Under the pieces are notes generated by a model, which saw nothing but the letters and a program-made list of their open reading frames with translations, had not been told where the DNA came from and did not search any database. From Pseudomonadota bacterium (lineage in GTDB: Bacteria; Myxococcota; Myxococcia; Myxococcales; Myxococcaceae), in the NCBI GenBank assembly GCA_023426545.1, contig JAFAAN010000130.1, positions 1-32,096 on the forward strand: a stretch of DNA of 32,096 bases, read 5' to 3'. Positions 15,454 to 24,000 of the stretch are shown one piece after another (the stretch's first letter is position 1; each line of letters begins with the position of its first letter). A program made the translations under genes and the position numbers.

Positions 15454-15490
15454 GTCCTCTTTCAGGACGGAGTGACCTTTCTCAGGTCAC
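15454..15490 (+). terminator. Tandem hairpins after lipoprotein gene
   Basis: Two adjacent hairpins: GTCCT-CTTTC-AGGAC (15454-15468) and GTGACC-TTTCTCA-GGTCAC (15472-15490), 61 bp downstream of the stop. Neither is followed by a T-tract. Termination, mRNA-end protection or a small RNA are all possible. Confidence 0.4.
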
Positions 15491-15643
15491 CCCGTGCTCT
15501 ATGGACAAACACTTAGAACCCTTGGGTTTTGAGCCAGAAGTGTCAATGGACTTTACGAAAAGGGGCCAAGACCTGGAGTCCCTGCGCACCGCGTAGAGTC
15601 CGGAGCAAATAAAAAACCTGAATGACGGCAATGACTTGGATTC

Positions 15644-15659
15644 TGGCACGGCGGCTGCT
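15644..15659 (+). promoter_or_regulatory. Sigma-54 (-24/-12) promoter
   Basis: TGGCACG-GCGG-CTGCT matches the RpoN consensus TGGCACG-N4-TTGCW at all but one base, with GG at 15645-15646 and GC at 15657-15658 ten bases apart. Expected transcription start near 15670, about 28 bp before the metalloprotease start. An AT-rich stretch upstream (15604-15640) could bind the activator or integration host factor. Confidence 0.75.
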
Positions 15660-15697
15660 TGGTGGGCTGTGAACCACCCATCCAAGCAAGGATGTCC

Positions 15698-17176
15698 ATG
15701 TCACAGTCCAAGTTCGTCGGCGCCCTCGCGGGCCTGGCGCTGCTCGCCGGTTGCGGCGGCAGCGATGGCACCACCCCCGTCTCCGAGGAGACCCTCGGCC
15801 AGGGGATGTCGTGGGAGGAGTTCCTCTCCCTGGTGTATCAGGAGCCTGAGTCCGGCATCTTCATCGCGGACGGCGACACGACGTTCGCGACCGAGAAGCA
15901 CCTGCGCGAGTTCTACGAGAGCAACGTCAAGAACGGTCAGCTCATCGTCCACCGCGTGGGCGGGCAGGACGCGAAGTGGAGTGACACGCAGAAGCTGAAC
16001 CTCACCTACTGCGTGAGCACGACCTTCAACAGCAACTACAACCGGGTGGTCCAGGCGATGGCCACGGCGACCGCGGCGTGGGAGGCCGCGGGCCACGTGA
16101 AGTTCGTTCACGTGAGCGCCCAGGACACCAACTGCACCGCGAGCAACAACAACGTGCTGTTCGACGTGCGCCCCATCAACGTGGGCGGCCAGTACGTGGC
16201 CCGCGCCTTCTTCCCGGGTGACGCGCGCGCCAGCCGCAACGTCCTCTTCGACAACAGCGCCTTCGGCCCCCTGGGGGTCTGGACGCTGGAGGGCGTGACG
16301 CGCCACGAGCTGGGCCACGTGCTCGGCTTCCGCCACGAGCACACCCGTCCCGAGGCTGGCGGTGGCTGCTTCGAGGACAACAACTGGCGCGTGCTGACGC
16401 CCTACGACGGTTCGTCCGTCATGCACTACCCGCACTGCAACGGCACCCAGTCGGGTGACCTGGTCCTCACGACGAAGGACGTCCAGGGCATCCAGGCGCT
16501 CTACGGCACGCCGAACGGCGAGCCGCCCCCGCCGCCCCCGCCGCCGCCGGAGGGCATCCCCACGACGGAGACCCGCTCGGGCTCTGTCACCACGGGTGGG
16601 GCCGTCAACTACGGCCCCTTCAACGTGGTCCCTGGCTCGACCTTCACCGTGACGATGACGGGCACGGGTGACCCGGACCTCTACGTCCGCACCGGCTCGG
16701 CGCCCACCACGACGGCGTACACCTGCCGTCCGTACCTCGCGGGCGCCAGCGAGACCTGCACCGTCGAGGTGCCGGATGGCGTGACCAGCGCGTACATCAT
16801 GGTGCGTGGCTACTCGACCGGGACGTTCAACCTGACCATCAACTACCTGGCGCCGGACAACGGCGGCAGCGGCACGCCGACCTCCGAGACCCGGTCTGGC
16901 TCGGTGTCCACGGGTGGCAGCCAGAACTACGGTCCGTTCAGCGTGAAGGCTGGCACCCAGTTCAAGGTCGTCATGACGGGCACGGGTGACCCGGACCTCT
17001 ACGTCCGCTTCGGCGCGGCGCCCACCACGACCTCGTACACCTGCCGTCCGTACCTCGCGGGCGCCAGCGAGACGTGCGACATCACCGTGCCCGCGGGCCA
17101 GAGCAGCGCGTACATCATGGTGCGCGGCTACTCGTCCGGCACGTTCAACCTGGCCATCAACTACACCAAGCCGTAG
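15698..17176 (+). CDS. Metzincin lipoprotein protease with two PPC domains
   Basis: A 492-aa exported zinc protease. Lipobox LAGC puts the lipid on Cys19. The catalytic motif is HELGHVLGFRHEH (203-215: ligands H203, H207, H213; base E204) with Met-turn SVMHYPH (M242), close to astacin/M57-type metzincins. A Pro-rich linker (about 275-284) leads to two PPC (pre-peptidase C-terminal) domains, 290-383 and 396-489, 106 residues apart, each with T-x-T-G-D-P-D-L-Y-V-R and a CRPYLAGASETC Cys pair. PPC domains in secreted proteases are normally removed or bind surfaces. Start: ATG 15698 has AAGGA five bases upstream, while the ATG at 15692 has it overlapping. The preceding sigma-54 promoter implies activator-dependent, perhaps developmental or starvation-induced, expression. 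Substrate unknown. Confidence 0.9.
   Translation: MSQSKFVGALAGLALLAGCGGSDGTTPVSEETLGQGMSWEEFLSLVYQEPESGIFIADGDTTFATEKHLREFYESNVKNGQLIVHRVGGQDAKWSDTQKLNLTYCVSTTFNSNYNRVVQAMATATAAWEAAGHVKFVHVSAQDTNCTASNNNVLFDVRPINVGGQYVARAFFPGDARASRNVLFDNSAFGPLGVWTLEGVTRHELGHVLGFRHEHTRPEAGGGCFEDNNWRVLTPYDGSSVMHYPHCNGTQSGDLVLTTKDVQGIQALYGTPNGEPPPPPPPPPEGIPTTETRSGSVTTGGAVNYGPFNVVPGSTFTVTMTGTGDPDLYVRTGSAPTTTAYTCRPYLAGASETCTVEVPDGVTSAYIMVRGYSTGTFNLTINYLAPDNGGSGTPTSETRSGSVSTGGSQNYGPFSVKAGTQFKVVMTGTGDPDLYVRFGAAPTTTSYTCRPYLAGASETCDITVPAGQSSAYIMVRGYSSGTFNLAINYTKP
16564..17164 (+). repeat. Tandem 318-bp repeat encoding the two PPC domains
   Basis: Copy 1 is 16564-16846 and copy 2 16882-17164; the offset is exactly 318 bp throughout. 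Two long tracts are identical between copies (starting at 16655/16973, about 36 bp, and 16718/17036, about 38 bp), while the sequence between diverges, which suggests a recent duplication or gene conversion. Confidence 0.85.
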
Positions 17177-17201
17177 CCCAGGCTCCGGCAGGACGTGACT
17201 G

Positions 17202-17239
17202 ACGGGCGGCCTCCCTCCAGGGGGCCGCCCGTTGCTTTT
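17202..17239 (+). terminator. Rho-independent terminator
   Basis: A 10-bp GC-rich stem (ACGGGCGGCC at 17202-17211 with GGCCGCCCGT at 17223-17232) is followed by GCTTTT, 25 bp after the metalloprotease stop. It separates this gene from the downstream permease. Confidence 0.85.
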
Positions 17240-17288
17240 GGCGCGTGCCGCTGGCGTTCCACCCGGTGGGCTGGGACGCTCCGGCGGC

Positions 17289-18194
17289 ATGGGGAACGTC
17301 ATCGGCTTGCTGGGGGTGTGCATGGTGCTGGGCGTGCTCGCCCGGCACAGCGGGAAGTTCTCCGCGGGCGCCGCCGGGGCGTTCAACACCTTCGTGCTGT
17401 ACGTGGCGTTGCCAGCGCTGGTGCTGCGGGCCATGCACCGGCTGGAGTTCGTGCCGGAGCTGCTGGTCGCCGCCGCGGTGCCCTGGCTCTACTACCTGGG
17501 CGCGGGGCCCTTCTTCCGGCTGCTCGGGCCCCGGCTGGGGCTGTCCAGGGCGTCCGTCATGGCGCTGGTGCTCACCGCGGGGCTGGGCAACACGGCCTTC
17601 GTGGGGCTGCCCATGGCGGAGGCGCTGCTGGGGCCCACGGGCCTGCCCGTGGCGGTGGTGGTGGATCAGCTCGGCTCCTTCCTCGTGCTGTCCTCGCTGG
17701 CGACGCTGGCGGCGGCTCGGGCGGGCGCGGAGGCGCCGCTCTCCGCGCGCCAGCTGGCGCGCAAGGTGGCCACCTTCCCCCCGTTCCTGGCGCTGGTGGT
17801 GGCGCTGGCGACGCGGCCCCTGGCGTACCCCCTCTGGCTGGACGGCGTGCTGGAGCGGCTGGGCTCGCTGCTCACGCCCCTGGCGCTGTTCTCCATCGGC
17901 TTGCAGCTGCGGCTGTCGGGCGTCCGGCACCGGCTGCCCGCGCTGGCGCTGGGGCTGTCCTACAAGCTGCTGCTGGTGCCGGCGTTGACGGCGCTGGGGC
18001 TGCTGGCGCTGCCGGACCTGTCGCCCGTGGTGGTGCAGGCCGCGCTGCTCCAGGCGGCGATGGGGCCCATGGTGAGCGCGGCCATCCTGGCCGCGGAGCA
18101 TGACCTGGACCCGGACCTGGCCGTGTTGATGGTGGGTGTGGGAGTCCCCCTGTCCTTCGCGACGGCGCCGCTGATGCTGCTGCTGGCGCGCTGA
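17289..18194 (+). CDS. AEC-family (auxin efflux carrier-like) permease
   Basis: A 301-aa inner-membrane transporter with about 10 hydrophobic segments. Family features seen are the N-terminal GVLARHSGKF with LYVALPALVLRAM, then GLGNTAFVGLPMAEALLG (the conserved N-T-x-F-x-G-x-P helix) and a second half with TPLALFSIGLQLRL. This is the two-fold inverted-repeat plan of AEC/bile-acid-sodium-symporter-type carriers. In bacteria, members export or import malate, malonate and other small acids; the substrate cannot be deduced. ATG at 17289 is the first start giving the full first helix. It lies 50 bp after a strong terminator, so it has its own promoter. Confidence 0.85.
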   Translation: MGNVIGLLGVCMVLGVLARHSGKFSAGAAGAFNTFVLYVALPALVLRAMHRLEFVPELLVAAAVPWLYYLGAGPFFRLLGPRLGLSRASVMALVLTAGLGNTAFVGLPMAEALLGPTGLPVAVVVDQLGSFLVLSSLATLAAARAGAEAPLSARQLARKVATFPPFLALVVALATRPLAYPLWLDGVLERLGSLLTPLALFSIGLQLRLSGVRHRLPALALGLSYKLLLVPALTALGLLALPDLSPVVVQAALLQAAMGPMVSAAILAAEHDLDPDLAVLMVGVGVPLSFATAPLMLLLAR

Positions 18195-18211
18195 CGCCCG
18201 CCCGCCTGCCC

Positions 18212-18225
18212 CATGGCCGGCCATG
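18212..18225. repeat. 14-bp perfect palindrome
   Basis: CATGGCCGGCCATG lies in the 77-bp gap between permease and nucleotidyltransferase genes. Length and position are compatible with an operator for a dimeric repressor, but the GC-rich background makes chance possible. Confidence 0.3.
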
Positions 18226-18271
18226 CGGCCGCGCCGCTGTCGTCCCGGCGACGCCCCCCTATCTTTGACGT

Positions 18272-19126
18272 ATGGCTGAGCAACCACCAAAGGCCTCGGG
18301 CGCGCCCGGGGGAGACCCACGGCGGATGGAGGTCCGGCGGCCGGTCGCCGAGCTGGGCGCGAGGGCCTACGCCATCCAGCTGTTGTCCGACGCGCGCATC
18401 CCCTTCCTGGTCGGCGGGGCCTACGCGTTCGCTCATTACACCGGCATCTACCGGGACACGAAGGACCTGGACCTGTTCCTCCGCGAGGATGACGCGGACC
18501 GCGCGCTGACGGTCCTCGCCGCCAAGGGCTGGAGCACGAGGCACAACGTCCACGGCTGGCTGCACAAGGCCTTCTGGGACGACTTCCTCGTCGACCTCAT
18601 CTTCGCGTCGGGCAACGGCATCACCGTTGTCGACGACGGCTGGTTCGAGCACGCCGTCCGTGCCCGGCTGCTGGGCTGCGTGTGCAACGTGCCGGCGGCG
18701 GAGGAGATTTTCTGGAGCAAGGCCTTCGTCCTGGAGCGCGAGCGCTTCGATGGGCACGAGCTCGCGCACCTGCTGCTGAAGGCGGGGCGGACGTTCGACT
18801 GGCAGCGGCTCCTCGCGCGCTTCGACCGGTACTGGGAGGTGCTGCTCGCGCACCTGATGTTCTTCCGCTTCGCCTATCCGGCCGACCGCGACATCGTCCC
18901 CGAGCGGGTGATGCGCGCGCTGCTGTCCCGGGCGAACGGCTCGGTGGCCGAGGGGAACTGGGACGTGCGGCTGTGCCGCGGCCGGCTGCTGTCGCAGGTC
19001 GGCTACCAGGTGGACATCGACGAGTGGGGCTACGAGGACGGCCGCGCCTGGGACGAGGCCGAGCGTGGCCGTGAGCGCGAGGAGGAGGCCGTGCCCGCCG
19101 CGAGCGGCTCGTACGGCGCCCACTGA
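18272..19126 (+). CDS. Nucleotidyltransferase-fold protein (orphan)
   Basis: A 284-aa cytosolic protein. It carries VGGAYAFAHYTG (47-58) followed by D65-L-D67, then D108 in DFLVDLIFASG: the GG...DxD...D acidic triad of the polymerase-beta/MNT-type nucleotidyltransferase fold. The C-terminal half is helical and rich in Arg and Leu and ends in a charged tail. No antitoxin-like gene is adjacent. The family includes kanamycin nucleotidyltransferase-like, AbiEii-type and MenT-like members, so toxin, modification or resistance roles are all possible. It is a free-standing gene with no operon partner. ATG 18272 is the first in-frame start; only a weak purine stretch precedes it. Confidence 0.75.
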   Translation: MAEQPPKASGAPGGDPRRMEVRRPVAELGARAYAIQLLSDARIPFLVGGAYAFAHYTGIYRDTKDLDLFLREDDADRALTVLAAKGWSTRHNVHGWLHKAFWDDFLVDLIFASGNGITVVDDGWFEHAVRARLLGCVCNVPAAEEIFWSKAFVLERERFDGHELAHLLLKAGRTFDWQRLLARFDRYWEVLLAHLMFFRFAYPADRDIVPERVMRALLSRANGSVAEGNWDVRLCRGRLLSQVGYQVDIDEWGYEDGRAWDEAERGREREEEAVPAASGSYGAH

Positions 19127-19248
19127 GGCGGCCGTTGCCCGCCGGTTCGCCGCCAGCCCGGGCGTGAAGGCGCCAGGGCCGCGGTCCATGCCCCTATCGC
19201 GGCGGAGGCGCACCTTCCTGCGAAGGACTCGCGGAGGGCAGGTGTCAC

Positions 19249-19842
19249 GTGGCGGAGCAGGGAGCCCGCAGGCGAAGGGGTGTCGTCGGAATCGTGGGCG
19301 CGGTGTGGCTGGCCTTCGCGCCCGCCGCCCAGGCGCAGGTGTCCGTCGCCGGGCGGGGTGGTCCCCTCCTGCTCGACGCGGGGACGCAATCCACGGCGCT
19401 GTCCCTGGACGGTGGTGTCCTGCGAGGCCCTGGCGTCGAGCTGCGACGACAGGGGGCGGCCTGGGTGGGGCAGGTGCGGGGCCGCGCGGTGGATGTCGGC
19501 TGGGAGGGGGGACGCCTGCTCGGGCGCGTAGGGGATTCCCCCGTCTCGCTGGAGGTGCTGAAGCGGACGCCCGAGCCAGGGCTGCGGCTGGAGGGGAACT
19601 TCGCCGGCCAGCCTTCGAGCCTCATCGTCGCACCCTTCGGCATCGAGGGCGCCGTGGGCGGATGCGACTACACGCTGTCCGTCACGGGGGGGCGTTACTC
19701 CGGTTGGCGCACGTGTCAGCCAGGGACACACCTCCAACCCGGGGCCGTCTCCCTGTCATTGCCAGAGGATGTCCTGGCGCTCGAACCGGGAGGGCTGGCG
19801 GCGTTGCTATCGCTCGTGCTGTCGGTGGAGATGCAGCCGTAG
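19249..19842 (+). CDS. Secreted hypothetical protein
   Basis: A 197-aa protein from GTG 19249 with GGAGGG about 10 bases upstream. The N-terminus (MAEQGARRRRGVVGIVGAVWLAFAPAAQAQ) is a signal peptide with predicted cleavage after AQA. The mature domain is beta-rich and Gly-rich, with two Cys (GGCDYT and RTCQPG) that could form a disulfide. The C-terminus (about 170-193, ALEPGGLAALLSLVLSVEM) is hydrophobic, perhaps a membrane or lipid-facing segment. No family recognised. Confidence 0.65.
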   Translation: MAEQGARRRRGVVGIVGAVWLAFAPAAQAQVSVAGRGGPLLLDAGTQSTALSLDGGVLRGPGVELRRQGAAWVGQVRGRAVDVGWEGGRLLGRVGDSPVSLEVLKRTPEPGLRLEGNFAGQPSSLIVAPFGIEGAVGGCDYTLSVTGGRYSGWRTCQPGTHLQPGAVSLSLPEDVLALEPGGLAALLSLVLSVEMQP

Positions 19843-19851
19843 GTGGCGCAT

Positions 19852-19881
19852 CCGGGCGTGGCGTGAAGGGCGCACGCCCGG
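19852..19881. terminator. Hairpin between convergent genes
   Basis: CCGGGCGTG (19852-19860) pairs with CACGCCCGG (19873-19881), 9 bp, in the 58-bp gap between two convergent stops. A 12-nt loop separates the arms. No T-tract on either strand. Probably a bidirectional terminator. Confidence 0.5.
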
Positions 19882-19900
19882 TGGCCGGAGGAGCATGGGC

Positions 19901-20110
19901 TCAGGCGAGCGCGGTCGTGGCGAAGGACAGCTCCACGCCGTTTTCGCGCACGCGCATGCTGGGCTTGGACAGCCAGTGGCACCGCGGGCAGTAGCTGTGC
20001 GCACCTGCCTGTGAGGCACGCACAGTCACCTCTCCGCCGCAGAGCACGCAGCCGTCGGGAAGGACGAATTCGGCGAACCGCTCGCCGGTGTTGCTCTCGA
20101 ATTGGGTCAT
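19901..20110 (-). CDS. Small zinc-ribbon protein
   Basis: A 69-aa protein with two Cys-x2-Cys knuckles (GCVLCGG and YCPRCHW) separated by 16 residues: a classic zinc-ribbon plan that may bind one Zn. AAAGG precedes the ATG at 20110. No partner gene in the same direction. Role (nucleic-acid or protein binding) is unresolved. Confidence 0.65.
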   Translation of the reverse strand: MTQFESNTGERFAEFVLPDGCVLCGGEVTVRASQAGAHSYCPRCHWLSKPSMRVRENGVELSFATTALA

Positions 20111-20309
20111 GCCTTTGAGTTAACGCAGGAATCGCGAGGCACAAGGCGACCTGGGGTGTACCGGGGCCGGGGGAGCGAGCGGGAGCGGGCGGGCAGCCGA
20201 GCCCTCCTGCATTCCTTACCGGAACGCCGCCGTCTGATGGCTGGAGGACACCGCAACCCGGTGATGTGGCGTGGTGCTGCTGGCACGCGGATTTCAAGGG
20301 CGCGGAGTC

Positions 20310-20540
20310 ATGGACGCACAGGGCGGTGGAGACGGCGTGGGTGGGGTGCCGCGGGTGGAGCTCCTCCAGGAGCGGCGAGGCTGGGGCGTGGAGGTGGAGA
20401 CCTGTGACGGGGTGGTGCGCCGGTACCGGTACGGCAGCGAGGCCCAGGCGCGCTACTTCGCCGCGGTGTTCGCGCTGGGGCCCCGCCTGCTGCCGCCGGT
20501 GAGCACCGGGCGCCGCAAGCGGGCCCGCCGGGCGGCCTGA
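20310..20540 (+). CDS. Small hypothetical protein
   Basis: A 76-aa protein: Gly-rich N-terminus, a beta-rich core (RVELLQERRGWGVEVETCDGVVRRYRYG) and a very basic tail (GRRKRARRAA). The core resembles short sheet-forming DUFs but matches none by eye. ATG 20310 is chosen; an in-frame ATG at 20271 is also possible. Transcription may continue into the next gene, 55 bp downstream. Confidence 0.55.
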   Translation: MDAQGGGDGVGGVPRVELLQERRGWGVEVETCDGVVRRYRYGSEAQARYFAAVFALGPRLLPPVSTGRRKRARRAA

Positions 20541-20595
20541 GGCTCCGCGTCTTCCCTCTACCCATGCGGCCTTCTTTCGGAGAGGCTGTGGCGCC

Positions 20596-20889
20596 ATGAG
20601 TGACGCACCCAAGCCCTTCCTTCATCGCCCCAACCGCCAGCTCATCACCAAGGAGCCGGATCCGGCGGGTCGCTGGTCCAAGCAGTTCCCGGACATGATT
20701 GGCTACGCCAGCCAGGGCGGCGGCAGGGTTCCGGCCGACTTCGGCTGGAACACCAACCCCAAGCAGTGGCAGGAGGAGCTGACGCCGGAGACGCTGGCGG
20801 CCCGCTACAACGAGCTGCGCATCCTCCCGCCGAAGCCCGAGTCGCCGGCGCTGCCCGAGGGCGCGAAGGCCGACGCTCCCAAGTCGTAG
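20596..20889 (+). CDS. Small hypothetical protein
   Basis: A 97-aa hydrophilic protein with a gene-like codon pattern, beginning MSDAPKPFLHRPNRQLITKE, with aromatic motifs (RWSKQFPDMIGY, DFGWNTNPKQW) and a Pro/Lys tail. No signal peptide, Cys or membrane segment, so cytosolic. GGAGAGG lies upstream of the ATG at 20596, with a longish spacing. Unrecognised. Confidence 0.65.
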   Translation: MSDAPKPFLHRPNRQLITKEPDPAGRWSKQFPDMIGYASQGGGRVPADFGWNTNPKQWQEELTPETLAARYNELRILPPKPESPALPEGAKADAPKS

Positions 20890-20898
20890 CCTCGCACC

Positions 20899-20948
20899 GG
20901 AGGAAGGGCAGGGCCGCGCCCCTGCCTCCTCCTGGCCCCGCGCGGGGC
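20899..20948 (+). terminator. Tandem GC hairpins downstream of small gene
   Basis: A long imperfect stem, about 13 bp with a bulge (GGAGGA...GCAGGG at 20899-20913 with CCCTGCC...TCCTCC at 20920-20932), is followed by GCCCC-GCGC-GGGGC (20935-20948). No T-tract. Probably a termination or RNA-stabilising region between 20889 and the A2M genes. Confidence 0.5.
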
Positions 20949-21039
20949 GGGCATCGACCACATTCAGCCGCAATACGATAAGTGGCGGCTCGTCAGGAAC
21001 CTCCCTCCCCGGCATAGAGTGCGGCGACGGGGAGGAAAG

Positions 21040-24000
21040 ATGACAATCCGCTTCCGGCGTCGCCGGCTGCTCGGTGGAGGGCTCGCCGCGCTGCTCGTGG
21101 GCGGCGCCATCGCCATCGCGGCCTGGGACGTCTGTTTGTCGGCCTGGGTCCTGCGAGGGGTGAAGGTTCCAATCTGTCCAGACGGGCAGTTCCGCCAGGT
21201 AGTGGAGGTCCAAGGGGACAGCCTGAGGCGCGGCGGTGAGGGGCGGGTGTCCGTCATGGCGCACGCCCTGGCGCCGCACCCGGGCTCCGGCGGGTTGATG
21301 AGAGCCCCCGTGACGCGCGGCACGGCCGCCGTCTTCCTGGTGGATGGGGAAGGGAAGGAGACTCCGCTCGCGCCAGTGAAGGGGACGGGCTGGAAGCGCA
21401 CCGCGGACGGCCGGCTGTTGCAGGCGAGCGTGGAGCTGCCGCAGGTACCGGATGGCGACTACCAGCTCCGGGCGCGCCTCACCTCGCCGCTGGGCACGGA
21501 CAGCGTGGACGCGGCGCTGCCGCTGTACGCACCGGCCCGCGCGCACGTGCTGACGGACCGGCCCCTGTACGAGCCGGGGCACGAGGTGCTCTTCCGCGCG
21601 GTGGTGCTGCGCGCGAAGGACCTGACGCCGCTGGATGGACGGCCCGGGACGTGGCAGGTGAGAGACCCGTCCGGGGAGGTGGTGCTGGAGGAGCGCGCAC
21701 CGGCCGGCGCTTGGGGGGTGGTGGCCGGACGCTTCCCGCTGGACCGAGGCGCGCCCCAGGGAAGGTGGTCGGTGGGCTGGTCCAGCGGCGACACGCGGGC
21801 CGAGACCTCGTTCGAGGTCAAGCCCTTCACGCTGCCACGCTTCCGCGTGGAGGTGAGCAGCGCCCGGCCCTTCTGGCGCGCGGGCGAGGTGCCGGTGGTG
21901 GAGGGGCTGGTGAGCTATGCGTCGGGGGCGCCCGTCGCTGACATCGAGGTGGCGCTGACGTGGGAGGCGCGGGGCGCCTGGCCCGCGCCGACGGAGTGGC
22001 TCTCCGGAGGGCTTCCCGAGCGCGCGCGCACCGACGCCGCGGGGCGCTTCCGTCTGATGTTGCCGCGCGTGCCCATGGACCTGCGCGGGCAGGCCTGGCT
22101 GGCCGCGCGCGTGGTGGCGCGGGACGCGGCGGGCGACCGCATCGAAGGCGCCGTGTCGCTGCTGCTGTCCGAGGACGCGCTCACGGTGTCGGCGGTGACG
22201 GAGCTGGAGGGTGGGCTCGTTCCGGGCTTCAACAACCGCGTCTACCTGCGCGCGACGACGGCCGCGGGGCAGGTGCTGCCGGGCGCGGAGCTGACGGTGA
22301 CGCGCGCCTGGGACCCGCGGGACGAGGGCGTGCGCGCGGTGACGGACGAGGACGGCGTGGCCGTCTTCCAGCTCGACCCGGGGCCTCCCGTCAACGTGGT
22401 GGTGCCGCCCATGCCCGTGCGTCCGCCGCCGCCCGAGCCCGCCGTGAAGCTGGTGGAGACGCGCAGCCTGCTGGCGCCAGGGGCGGAGGCCTCGCTCGAG
22501 GACCTGCTCGCGCTGGAGAAGGCGCTGCCCGCGCTCTTCCCGTGTGCGCGCTTCGTGACGCGTGAGGAGGGCGAAGCCGAGGTCGAGCTGGGCCTGCGCG
22601 TGAGCGCATCGGGCGCGGTGCTGGACGTCGTCACAGGCGAAGGGCCGCTGCCCGCGTGCGTGGCCGCGGCGCTGCGCTCGCGCGCGCTGCCCGCCGGGCG
22701 CGAGCGCGTCCTCCAGGTGGAGCTCGGCGTGCTCGACCCGGGCCTCCCGTGGCTGGAGGTGGAGGTGGAGTCGGCCTTCGGGCCCCCGGGGGCGCTGGTG
22801 AGCGCGCTGTCCAACGCGGCCCGCGACGCGCGCACGTGCCTTCCGCGGGACCTGGACATGGAGGCCCCCCTGCCCGCGGCGGTGAGCTGGCGGCTGGGGA
22901 AGCAGGGACTGGAGGCGCTGACGTGGGCGGCCTTGCCGAAGCAGGAGGACGCGCTGCCGGCCTCGGTCATGCCCTGCATCCAGGAGCGCTTCGCCCGTGT
23001 CCGGCTGCCCGTGCCGGCGCAGGCGGGCGCGGCGCTGGGCGTGGCGCACCTCACCGCCCATCCGGCGGGTGGCCACGAGAAGGAGGCCGTCACCCTGGCC
23101 ACCACGTTCCTGGGCTACGAGCTGAAGGTGAGCGGTACACAGGGAGGAGAGGACGTGGGCCAGACGAAGCTGGTGCTGCGCCCGGCGTCGGTGCCGCCCA
23201 CGCGGCTGCGCGCCACGCCGGTGCTGGCGCGGGGCGGCGAGGAGGTCCGAATCGAGCTGATGCGCGGCCCCCAGTTCGTCGGCCAGCTGCCAGAGCGCCT
23301 GGAGCTCCAGGCGGGCACCCACCGCCTGGAGTCGAAGGTGGAGCCGCAGACGCGCTCGGCGCGCTTCCGGCTGCCGGAGGACTTCGAGGGCTGGGCCACG
23401 GCGTCCTGGGAGGGCGCGCGGGGGCGGGTGTACGTGGCGCCGCGCGCGCAGCTCTCCGTGGAGGTGTCACCGGAGAAGCCGCGCTATGCGCCCGGTGAGC
23501 TGGCCCGGCTCCAGGTGCGCACGCGCGTGGATGGCGTGGACGGTCCGGCGGCGGTGGGCCTCTTCGGCGTGGACGAGTCCCTGGCGCAGCTCGCGCCGCT
23601 GCCGGGAGCGGACGCGCTGGGCGCGATGCGGCCGATGCCCACGGTGGCCGCGCCCGCCTTCGGGGTGCTGGATGGGCAGGCGCTGGCCATGGGCCGCATC
23701 CGGGGCGCCAACGCGGTGTCGGCGGCGGTGCTGCGCGTGACAGACGTGCCCTCGCTGGAGCAGGTGGAGCCGGGCGTGTCGGCGTCCGCGGTGGCGGCCT
23801 TCGATGCGGACGCGGAGCTGACGGACCCCTTCTACGCCGTGCTGTCGGAGCTCCACGCGCGGGTGCGGGACTGGGAGGAGAAGGCGCCTCCAGGGCAGAC
23901 GCTGGACCCCGCGGGCATGGCGCGGCTGTGGGAAGGCGCGCTGGCGGCCTGCGAGCAGCGCGGCGAGAAGGTGACGGATGCCTTCAACCGCAGGTTGAAG

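Larger units (their letters stand above)
15394..15697. other. Intergenic region, 304 bp
   Basis: It holds the tandem hairpins after the lipoprotein gene (15454-15490), a stretch at 15500-15600 without recognisable content, an AT-rich tract (GCAAATAAAAAACC near 15604) that could be an UP element or activator site, and the sigma-54 promoter (15644-15659) of the metalloprotease. Confidence 0.55.

Noticed and set aside
16564..17164. Repeat array as a CRISPR candidate
   Set aside because: There are only two long copies, they lie in frame inside a protein gene, and there are no short unique spacers.
15701..17434. A 577-codon open frame antisense to the metalloprotease
   Set aside because: It mirrors the repeated PPC coding region and has a repetitive Arg/Gly/His composition; no RBS or recognisable domain.
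20281..20300. Possible second sigma-54 promoter (TGGCACG, then ATTTC)
   Set aside because: The -12 GC dinucleotide is absent (TTTC instead of TTGC), so it does not meet the core requirement.
20308..23322. A 1004-codon open frame on the minus strand
   Set aside because: It is opposite the A2M gene, low in complexity and rich in Arg/His/Gln, with no signal peptide or domain; a shadow of the real gene.
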